From Ottowia thiooxydans DSM 14619 (GTDB lineage Bacteria > Pseudomonadota > Gammaproteobacteria > Burkholderiales > Burkholderiaceae_C), in the NCBI RefSeq assembly GCF_000422885.1, contig NZ_KE383942.1, positions 313,353-377,352 on the forward strand: a DNA stretch of 64,000 nt. Reading direction: 5' to 3'. The position numbers were made by a program, and so were the translations under genes. Of this stretch, positions 8,039 through 14,551 are shown piece after piece (position 1 is the first letter of the stretch; each line of letters begins with the position of its first letter). The notes under the pieces were generated by a model. It saw only the letters and a program-made list of their open reading frames with translations. It made no database searches and had not been told where the DNA came from.

Positions 8039-8479
8039 GTGAGTTCCTTTGGCGCGATTCTCAGTTCTCTTGGCGAAAAGCTAGGTATTCCCGGGTTAGT
8101 GTTTGACCGGGAAGGATGCTGCCGTTTGGTGTTTGATGGTCAAAGATTGTTTGAGTTGCGCGTATCAAGCGCGCAACGAAGAATGCTCTTGAGTGCCCGT
8201 GTCGGTGGCGCAGGGGCGATTTGGCCCACAGGGTCGGAGAGGTTGCTGATGCAAGCCAATCTGTGGGGTGGTGGCGCAGGTGGCGGCTGGTTCTCGATTG
8301 ATGAGCGTGGGCAATTCTGTCTTCAGCACGAGGTGGCGTTGAACCCTGACAGTGATGCACAACTGTTGGCAAAGATTGAGGGCATGCTCAACAGCCTGGA
8401 GCTTTGGGAACGGCGGCTTTCAGAGGAGAGTCCTCGCGCGTCAACCCAAGCCATACCCCGTACGATCCAGAGAGTCTGA
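8039..8479 (+). CDS. CesT-type T3SS chaperone downstream of the needle gene
   Basis: This 146-residue protein uses GTG 8039, because AAAGGG lies 8 bases upstream (8025-8030); an in-frame TTG at 8018 would cover that site. The class I chaperone pattern is visible: LVFDREGCCRLVFDGQRLFELRV near the start and LLMQANLWGGGAGGGWFSIDERGQFCLQ near residue 75. The serine-, arginine- and proline-rich tail (EESPRASTQAIPRTIQRV) is an extension not present in the triplet at 1182-2552. In Yersinia this position holds the TPR protein YscG, so the locus differs here. The client is unknown. Confidence 0.6.
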   Translation: MSSFGAILSSLGEKLGIPGLVFDREGCCRLVFDGQRLFELRVSSAQRRMLLSARVGGAGAIWPTGSERLLMQANLWGGGAGGGWFSIDERGQFCLQHEVALNPDSDAQLLAKIEGMLNSLELWERRLSEESPRASTQAIPRTIQRV

Positions 8480-8618
8480 CGGTTTGCTCTTTGCGAAACA
8501 ACTCCTCAGCGACTGTCGGAGGTCCGTTTCCGATTCAAATACGTATTCACGAACTCGTGAAGGCATTGCAAACTTTAGTAGGGGTAGGGGCCCCTATAGC
8601 GATAGCCGCTACCCGCGG
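8480..8618. other. Convergent intergenic gap with 12-bp palindrome
   Basis: This gap separates the T3SS chaperone (plus strand) from the STAS gene (minus strand). A perfect palindrome, TAGGGGCCCCTA, lies at 8585-8596. There is no T-run and no clear terminator hairpin with a loop. I see no gene. Confidence 0.4.
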
Positions 8619-8993
8619 TCATGCATCAAAGCGGGCGATCGCCTGTTCGCGTGTCTCGACGACATTCAAGATGTTCAAAAAGCCACTGATGTCGAAAATC
8701 TCGCGCACCTGGGGTTGCATGCCAAACAGCACCATATGGCCACCCTCGGGCTTAAGGCGTTTGGCCGTGACCAACACTACTCGCAGGCCTGCACTGGAGA
8801 TGTAGTCCAGATTGGTAAAGTCCAACACCAACTTACGATCGCCTTGGGTGATCAACCCTAAGATGTCATTTTCTGCACTAGCGGCATTACCGCTATTGAG
8901 CTGGCCTGTGAAGCTCACGAGGCGAGCATTGGCGAGGGCTTCATGGGCAATCATCGATAAGTGCTTGAATGGATGTACCGCTGGCGGCAACAT
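8619..8993 (-). CDS. STAS-domain anti-anti-sigma factor (SpoIIAA/RsbV/BtrV-like)
   Basis: This 124-residue protein is almost entirely one STAS domain: LVSFTGQLNSGNAASAENDILGLI, then KLVLDFTNLDYISSAGLRVVLVTAKRLKPEGG. The ISSAGLR motif contains the serine that partner kinases phosphorylate in this family. Unphosphorylated, such proteins bind an RsbW-type anti-sigma factor and release its sigma factor. The divergent neighbour at 9039 is just such an anti-sigma factor, and an ECF sigma gene lies 1.5 kb away. In Bordetella, BtrV-BtrW-BtrU-BtrS control T3SS this way; the parallel is close, but a BtrU phosphatase gene is not in the window. ATG 8993 has AAGAAG upstream; ATG 8954 is an alternative start. 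Confidence 0.85.
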   Translation of the reverse strand: MLPPAVHPFKHLSMIAHEALANARLVSFTGQLNSGNAASAENDILGLITQGDRKLVLDFTNLDYISSAGLRVVLVTAKRLKPEGGHMVLFGMQPQVREIFDISGFLNILNVVETREQAIARFDA

Positions 8994-9038
8994 ACCGCTT
9001 CTTAGTGCAATGATACCCCGCAGGGGAGAAGTTGCAGT

Positions 9039-9497
9039 TTGTCAGTGATGAACTCACCCAGTCTTGGTCTATCAACGCATGCGCTTGAGATCAAGCCGCG
9101 GCTGGACCAGATCGGCGTGGCGCTGGATTGGCTTCGTGGATTGGCTACGCTGGATCAATGGCCTCAGCGCGCAGCGTTCGGGCTTATTTTGAGTGCCGAC
9201 GAGGCATTGACCAATATCGTTACCTACTCGTTTAGTGAGCCGGCGGATGAGGCAGCTTCGATCTGGCTGTTTTGCAAGCACTCGTCCAAAGAGGTCGCGT
9301 TACGCATTGAGGACGAAGGTGCATTTTTTGATCCCACTGGCGCTCTTCTTGGGTCACACCCGAAATCGATTGAGGATGCCCTGCCAGGTGGGCATGGTTT
9401 GCGCTTGATGCGCCACTATTTGAAATCAATCCACTATGCCCGGGAGGGCACACGCAATGTGTTGACGTTGGTAGTGGATATTGAAATGGCAACCTGA
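9039..9497 (+). CDS. RsbW/BtrW-like anti-sigma factor (GHKL ATPase, serine kinase)
   Basis: This protein has about 152 residues. GHKL ATP-binding boxes are visible: N-box DEALTNIVTYSF near residue 55, G1 IEDEGAFFDP near 95, and G2 GGHGLRLMRHY near 120. Such proteins bind a sigma factor and phosphorylate a STAS partner, here probably the divergent neighbour. Start choice: TTG 9039 has GGGGAG 10 bases upstream; GTG 9045 and ATG 9048 are in frame but further from it. The two genes share a 45-bp divergent region, so they are probably expressed together. In Bordetella BtrW is the switch protein for T3SS; equivalence is an inference from family and location. Confidence 0.8.
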   Translation: MSVMNSPSLGLSTHALEIKPRLDQIGVALDWLRGLATLDQWPQRAAFGLILSADEALTNIVTYSFSEPADEAASIWLFCKHSSKEVALRIEDEGAFFDPTGALLGSHPKSIEDALPGGHGLRLMRHYLKSIHYAREGTRNVLTLVVDIEMAT

Positions 9498-9568
9498 GGA
9501 CGAGCTCCTCCTGCTTTGAAATGCTGGCTCATACCCAAAGCAGTCTCTTGGGAGACCTTGTTCGCGTT

Positions 9569-10159
9569 TCAGCGCGATAAGTTCAATGCTTCTTTCAACC
9601 AGCGTTCGGCGTCACGGTAGGTGATGGGCGAAGCACCGTTCGATTGGGCTTCCGCAAATTTCTGATCGAGAAACTGGTCAACCCGTGCGAGCGCGTCTTT
9701 CTGAAGACCGCTAGAGAGGCCTGCTTCTGTGGCGATCCGTTTGAACTCAGGTCCTCCCGAAGCCGCGGAAAACTGCAACCGAGTAAAAAAATCAACTCCG
9801 GACAATGCCTGTTGACCGTGCTGCGCCATTTCTATGGCGTGCGTCACTGTGCGCGACGACAAAGGTTGACCAGGATCGGGGTGCAAATCAAGCTCGCGAG
9901 CCACAGCCCGGCTGATGCCAGCGGAAAACGACTGCCCCAGGGCATGGACAAATGCTGAGGTGGTGTCTACCTGATCACTTCCTGGGCTAACCCAAGCCAC
10001 TTTTCGTCCGCTACCCGGGAGCACACCAGTGCCTTGAACTTGCCATTGCTCGCCGTCCAATGTGAGTTGAACGGCGTCGTGCTGCTGCGCCGCAGATCGA
10101 AACGCGTCAAGGGGAGGTGCGATTCGTCCGTACGCTGAGGAGGATTGTTCGATAGTCAC
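9569..10159 (-). CDS. Unrecognised 196-residue protein, candidate T3SS-linked regulator or substrate
   Basis: I do not recognise this family. The protein has no signal peptide, no membrane segment and no cysteine. The N-terminus is rich in S, T, Q and A (MTIEQSSSAYGRIAPP...), as in T3SS substrates. The C-terminal half is helical: ISRAVARELDLHP.PGQPLSSRTVTHAIEMAQHGQQALSGVDF, then two further helices. A GGAACC-N15-TTACTCA promoter element lies directly upstream on its strand (10207-10234), so it is probably a member of the ECF regulon. In Bordetella, BtrA/BspR is a protein of similar size near btrS that acts as an anti-sigma factor and is itself secreted; this gene is a positional candidate for that role. 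An effector is the other possibility. Confidence 0.55.
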   Translation of the reverse strand: MTIEQSSSAYGRIAPPLDAFRSAAQQHDAVQLTLDGEQWQVQGTGVLPGSGRKVAWVSPGSDQVDTTSAFVHALGQSFSAGISRAVARELDLHPDPGQPLSSRTVTHAIEMAQHGQQALSGVDFFTRLQFSAASGGPEFKRIATEAGLSSGLQKDALARVDQFLDQKFAEAQSNGASPITYRDAERWLKEALNLSR

Positions 10160-10206
10160 GGGGGATTCTCTTCCAGTGAATGAGCTGAGGTATGTCTGAT
10201 ATTAGG

Positions 10207-10234
10207 TGAGTAACGGTGCAGCCCTGATGGTTCC
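10207..10234 (-). promoter_or_regulatory. Candidate ECF sigma (hrp-box-like) promoter of the 196-residue gene
   Basis: Read on the minus strand, GGAACC (10234-10229) is followed after exactly 15 bases by TTACTCA (10213-10207). It matches the element at 1077-1104 in both half-sites and spacing. The start codon at 10159 lies 47 bases further on. The element is located between this gene and the divergently transcribed ECF sigma gene. Confidence 0.6.
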
Positions 10235-10423
10235 GCTTTTTCGTTTTGCACGTCTGTTTTTTCTCTCATCTCTAGAAAAAACTTTCGTCTTAACGGATTT
10301 TGCTGATGTTTCTGTCACACTGAGGGCATAGGATGCGCCAAAGATGTGGAATTTATCGCTTGCTCCGGTACATTTTTCGTCATCCTTATAGGAGTCGATG
10401 TTGGTGACAAGGATGCGATAGCG

Positions 10424-10987
10424 ATGTCATTTGAACACAACAATGATGCGGATGGCGTTGACGCCGAAGTTCTGTTCCGTGACCTCGTTAAAGAGCATTG
10501 GACACGATTACACCGTTTCATCATCAAAAATATTGGGCATCACGACGATGCCGAAGATCTGACTCAGCAAGCATTTTCTGAGGCCGTCCGCTCGTTTGAG
10601 CACTTTCGTGGCGAATCTGAATTATCGACCTGGCTTTACGGGATTGCGATGAATCTGGTTCGCAATTATCTTTCGCGAGCCCCTCGCCGAAGGTATGAGT
10701 TCACAGACGATTCCGAATTGGAGTTTACGCCGTCTAAGGAGCTTAATCCAGAAGAGTATGTTGAGCAAACTCAGCAACTGAGTGCACTTGCTGAAGCTCT
10801 TGAGGAGCTACCGCCGAGGATGCGGGAAGTTTTGTTGATGGTCGCGGTTGATGAGCTTTCCTACGAGGATGCGGCTGTTTTGCTCACCGTGCCAGTGGGT
10901 ACGGTTCGTAGTCGATTATCTCGGGCTCGAACAGCTTTGCGGTCACAACTTGAGGGCCGTGGGGTTGATCTGGATTTTCTGAAGTAA
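10424..10987 (+). CDS. ECF (sigma-70 family) sigma factor, HrpL/BtrS-like
   Basis: This 187-residue protein starts at ATG 10424 with AAGGA 10 bases upstream; an in-frame ATG at 10346 adds a hydrophobic stretch not typical of the family. The region 2 domain is LHRFIIKNIGHHDDAEDLTQQAFSEA...FRGESELSTWLYGIAMNLVRNYL, and region 4 is LEELPPRMREVLLMVAVDELSYEDAAVLL...VGTVRSRLSRARTAL. These are ECF hallmarks. It is the only sigma gene in the T3SS neighbourhood, next to a STAS/anti-sigma pair, so it is the likely output of that switch, as BtrS is in Bordetella. Predicted targets are promoters with GGAACC-N15-TTACTYA. Whether RsbW-type proteins can bind this ECF factor directly is not shown. Confidence 0.85.
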   Translation: MSFEHNNDADGVDAEVLFRDLVKEHWTRLHRFIIKNIGHHDDAEDLTQQAFSEAVRSFEHFRGESELSTWLYGIAMNLVRNYLSRAPRRRYEFTDDSELEFTPSKELNPEEYVEQTQQLSALAEALEELPPRMREVLLMVAVDELSYEDAAVLLTVPVGTVRSRLSRARTALRSQLEGRGVDLDFLK

Positions 10988-10991
10988 TTAA

Positions 10992-11720
10992 ATGTCCTTT
11001 GCCCGGGCAGTAGCAATGAACCTTTGGGATGCGGACAGCGAGTCTCTGGGGGCGCTCAAGGTCAAGCTGTTGACCACGGAAGATATCCCTGCGCTCGTTG
11101 GATTGCGAAATGAAGTACTTGCGGGACTAGGAAATGTTGATCTGTATTCGCGTGAGCCGGACGAGTCAGCATTTGTACGCTCTTATATTGGAACGACGGG
11201 GCAGGGCGAGACACTCGGTGTTTTCAACGGCAACCGGCTCGTAGCATACGGAATGCTCGGTTTTCCTGATCGCAACGACGCCGCAAACCTGGGTTGCTAT
11301 TTCCACCAGGAGAAGGCTGAGCTTGCTCGCACAGGAGAGTTGGTGAGTTGCATGGTGAGCGAACCCTACCGAGGTCGACGCCTGCAGCGAGTGCTTGTGG
11401 AGAGGCGCCTTGCGCTAGCCCGATCCCGAGGACGGGATTTTTGCGTCGCTATGGCCTCTTTGCATAACCATGCCAGCCGGCGCAACCTCATGCGTGAAGG
11501 TTTTCGAATTGGATGGGTCGGGGAGTTGTCTGGTTTGAGGCGACATCTCCTGGCTATAGACCTCGCCAAATCCTGGGCTGCAGATGATGGCCCCACCCTA
11601 AGCATCGATGCCAACGACTGGGAGCGCCAGCGTGAGCTGACGCAACAAGGTTGGTGGGGTGTGGATTCGACTCAGATTTCTGCCGAGCAAACCAGACTTG
11701 TATTTGCAAAGCACCCATAG
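10992..11720 (+). CDS. GNAT-family acetyltransferase next to the ECF sigma gene
   Basis: This 242-residue protein starts 4 bases after the sigma stop, so the two are co-transcribed. GNAT features are the central strand LVAYGMLGF, the substrate strand ELVSCMVSEPYRGRRLQRVLVERRLALARSRG (acetyl-CoA loop, with RGRRLQR in place of the usual Q/RxxGxG/A) and ASLHNHASRRNLMREGFRIGW (C-terminal N-H..S...L...GF motif). It has no signal peptide. The substrate is unknown. The linkage suggests it belongs to the T3SS regulon, as a regulator-modifying enzyme or an effector. ATG 11016 is an alternative start. Confidence 0.65.
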   Translation: MSFARAVAMNLWDADSESLGALKVKLLTTEDIPALVGLRNEVLAGLGNVDLYSREPDESAFVRSYIGTTGQGETLGVFNGNRLVAYGMLGFPDRNDAANLGCYFHQEKAELARTGELVSCMVSEPYRGRRLQRVLVERRLALARSRGRDFCVAMASLHNHASRRNLMREGFRIGWVGELSGLRRHLLAIDLAKSWAADDGPTLSIDANDWERQRELTQQGWWGVDSTQISAEQTRLVFAKHP

Positions 11721-11831
11721 CCAAGCTATGGGCGCGAAGGCGCAACTGCGATGACCCGGTCTTTCGTGCCTGCCGCGAGGGTCCAGGCGGGCGCGCTGGC
11801 TCTTCCAGCTGCCCCCGTTTCTGAAACCAGC

Positions 11832-14501
11832 CTACCGTAGCGCTGCAGCGGGCAACTCCTGCCCCTGCACAGAAGCTGAGCGGCGCCGACGACTGAGTTT
11901 GGCAGGATTACCACTAGGCTTGGAAGAGGTCGCATTGGCCGCATCTACGCGTTGGCGAATATGGGCCAGTGCTTCTTCCACCTGATCGATCAGTATCAGG
12001 CATAGATCGCCTTTTTCCAGCATTTGCAAGGCGGTGTCGATAGCCAGGAACTCGCCGTGGATTTCTTCGACGCGTTTGGTGCGCGGTGCTCCCACCAAAC
12101 CTTCACGCAATAAAGAAAGCACTTCGCCATCAGAGCGACCGCGCTGGCAAGCGTCCTGATAAAGGATGACATCGTCAAAGGCGGCGCCCAGAAGCCGGGT
12201 TTGACCGCGAATGTCCTCATCACGGCGGTCTCCCGCGCCGCTGATCACCGCCGAGCGCCGGCGAGATGGCATGTTTTCCACGCCTGCGACCAAGGCAGCG
12301 ATGGCATCGGGGTTGTGGCCGTAATCTGCGATCAGGGTTGCGCCGCGATAGTCGAATATGTTGAAGCGCCCTGGCACACCATGAAGGTCGCTGATGAAAC
12401 TGGCCAAGCCTTTTTGTATGGCTTCCCAAGATACATTGACGGCCCAGGCTGCAGCCACGGAAGCCATGGTGTTTTCGACTTGAAAGCCGATCTGGCCTTT
12501 GCGTGTGATCGGTACTCGGGCGAGAGGCAGCCGTTTTTCGAACCGGCCTTCGGCGCATACGATATCCCCGTTCTCGATGAACACCACACGTCGGCCTTGG
12601 GCTCGGTGCGTATCGAGGACCGGGTGAGAGCCATCTTGCGCGAAAAAGGTGACAGAACCTGGGCAATGCCGGGCCATGGCTGCCACGGCAGGATCAGCGG
12701 CGTTAAGTACCGCCATCCCGCTGGTGGACACATTCTTCACGATCACGCGCTTCAGGACAGTCAGGTCTTCCAACGTCGTGATGTAGTTCAAGCCCAGATG
12801 GTCGCCGGCACCCATGTTGGTGACAATGGCCACTTGGCATTGATCAAACGCCAGGCCTTCGCGCAGCAAGCCACCACGCGCGGTTTCCAGCACGGCGGCA
12901 TCTACATCGGGGTGCATCAGCACATTACGTGCGCTGCGTGGCCCTGAGCAATCGCCGGAGTCAATCTGCCGGCCGTTGACATACACACCATCGGTGTTGG
13001 TCATGCCCACACGCAGGCCCTGCGCTTTGAGCAGATGCGCGGTGAGACGTACGGTCGTGGTTTTGCCATTGGTTCCGGTCACCGCTATCACGGGAATGCG
13101 GCCATTGTCGCCATCCGGATACATGTGGGCCATCACAGCTTCGCCCACATCACGGCCTTTGCCGAAGGAGGGGCTGATGTGCATGCGCAGGCCGGGAGCG
13201 GCGTTAACTTCAACGATGCCGCCGTTCTGCTCTTCAAGTGGTTTGATGACTGTTTCGCAGACAACATCGACGCCGCAGATGTCCAGGCCGGTCATCTGCG
13301 CGGCTTCGATGGCCCGCGCGGCCACTTCTGGGTGCACGCTGTCAGTCACATCGGTGGCCGTGCCGCCGGTGGATAGATTGGCATTGGCGCGAAGCACCAC
13401 ACGTTGACCCTTGGCGGGAATCGACTCAGGGTTAAGGTTTTGGGTTGCTAGCCGGGCTTCGGCAATGGTGTCGAAGCGGATTTTGGTGAGCGAGGAAGCA
13501 TGGCCGTCGCCACGGCGAGGATCCTTGTTCACTTCGTCCACCAGCTGGCGCACGGTTTGCACGCCATCACCAATGACCAGCGGTGGATCGCGCCGGGCAG
13601 CAGCTACCAATTTATTGCCAACCACCAGCAGGCGGAAATCGTGGCCTGGCAGGTAGCTCTCCACCATCACGCCGCCGTACTTGGCGGCTGCATCGTAGGC
13701 GATGTTGAAGTGAGCGCGGTCAGAAACACCGACTGTGACGCCTTTGCCCTGGTTGCCGTCTTGCGGTTTCACCACGATCGGCAGACCCAGTTCCAGTGCA
13801 GCAGCCCAGCCGTCATCTGCATCAGAAACGGGGCGGCCCATGGGTACGGGAACCCCGGCGGCATGCAGCAGCTTCTTGGTCAGATCCTTGTCTTGGGCAA
13901 TGGATTCTGCAATGGCGCTGGTGCGGTCAACTTCCGCGGCCTGGATACGGCGCTGTTTACTGCCCCAGCCCAACTGAACCAGGCTGCCGCTGGTGAGCCG
14001 GCGGAAAGGAATGCCGCGCATCACCGCAGCGTCAACAATGGCGCCGGTGGAGGGGCCAAGGCGTTTGTCTTCGTCGAGTTCGCGCAGTTCAGCCAGTGCA
14101 CCATTGACGTCGAACTGGCCCCCCTCCATGGCGGCCTGGCACAGCGCCTGAGCTTTCTCAAACGCTGCCTTGCCCACGGATTCCTCGGTGTATTGCACCA
14201 CTACCTGGAACACGCCTGGTTGCTCAGTGGCGGTGGTGCGGCTGAAGGTGACAGGGCAACCTGCATTGGCCTGCAGCGCCAAGGCGGTCAGCTCAACGGC
14301 ATGCGCCATCGAGATGGGCACGCTTGGCTTATTGGCATGGAGGCCTCCCACGGACGGGAAGAGCTCTCGCAGGCGCTTTTCAAAGTCGGGGGCGGTGCGG
14401 AGATTGCACTCACCCTCGTCGCAGGTGACGACGGCCTCAATGGCCGTATGGCGGCTCCACAGGTTGGGGCCGCGCAGTGCACGTATGCGAGTGACTTGCA
14501 T
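11832..14501 (-). CDS. cphA: Cyanophycin synthetase CphA
   Basis: This 889-residue cytosolic enzyme polymerises aspartate and arginine to cyanophycin, a nitrogen reserve, using ATP. ATG 14501 begins MQVTRIRALRGPNLWSRHTAIEAVV, the usual family start; longer frames overlap the upstream gene. Three domains are visible: an N-terminal domain (about 1-160), an ATP-grasp domain (LPIVVKPQDGNQGKGV near 250, then VEVNAAPGLRMH near 440) that adds Asp, and a Mur-ligase-like domain with an intact P-loop VTGTNGKTTTVRL (near 490) that adds Arg. The C-terminus is long, ending in a basic tail. It lies 50 bases downstream of cphA' and is probably co-transcribed with it. Confidence 0.93.
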   Translation of the reverse strand: MQVTRIRALRGPNLWSRHTAIEAVVTCDEGECNLRTAPDFEKRLRELFPSVGGLHANKPSVPISMAHAVELTALALQANAGCPVTFSRTTATEQPGVFQVVVQYTEESVGKAAFEKAQALCQAAMEGGQFDVNGALAELRELDEDKRLGPSTGAIVDAAVMRGIPFRRLTSGSLVQLGWGSKQRRIQAAEVDRTSAIAESIAQDKDLTKKLLHAAGVPVPMGRPVSDADDGWAAALELGLPIVVKPQDGNQGKGVTVGVSDRAHFNIAYDAAAKYGGVMVESYLPGHDFRLLVVGNKLVAAARRDPPLVIGDGVQTVRQLVDEVNKDPRRGDGHASSLTKIRFDTIAEARLATQNLNPESIPAKGQRVVLRANANLSTGGTATDVTDSVHPEVAARAIEAAQMTGLDICGVDVVCETVIKPLEEQNGGIVEVNAAPGLRMHISPSFGKGRDVGEAVMAHMYPDGDNGRIPVIAVTGTNGKTTTVRLTAHLLKAQGLRVGMTNTDGVYVNGRQIDSGDCSGPRSARNVLMHPDVDAAVLETARGGLLREGLAFDQCQVAIVTNMGAGDHLGLNYITTLEDLTVLKRVIVKNVSTSGMAVLNAADPAVAAMARHCPGSVTFFAQDGSHPVLDTHRAQGRRVVFIENGDIVCAEGRFEKRLPLARVPITRKGQIGFQVENTMASVAAAWAVNVSWEAIQKGLASFISDLHGVPGRFNIFDYRGATLIADYGHNPDAIAALVAGVENMPSRRRSAVISGAGDRRDEDIRGQTRLLGAAFDDVILYQDACQRGRSDGEVLSLLREGLVGAPRTKRVEEIHGEFLAIDTALQMLEKGDLCLILIDQVEEALAHIRQRVDAANATSSKPSGNPAKLSRRRRSASVQGQELPAAALR

Positions 14502-14551
14502 AGAAATACTTTCTTCTGCTGGAAAAAATGAATGAGCCGGGTTGGTATGGA

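Noticed and set aside
8585-8596. TAGGGGCCCCTA palindrome as an operator or terminator
   Set aside because: A single 12-bp palindrome without loop or T-run in a convergent gap is too weak to assign a function.
12201-12947. Long open frame on the plus strand opposite cphA
   Set aside because: It is antisense to conserved CphA sequence, has no ribosome binding site and codes an unlikely composition rich in H, G and C. It is a GC-skew shadow.
13500-14531. Open frame of more than 340 codons on the plus strand opposite cphA
   Set aside because: It overlaps the ATP-grasp domain of CphA in antisense, with no family pattern.
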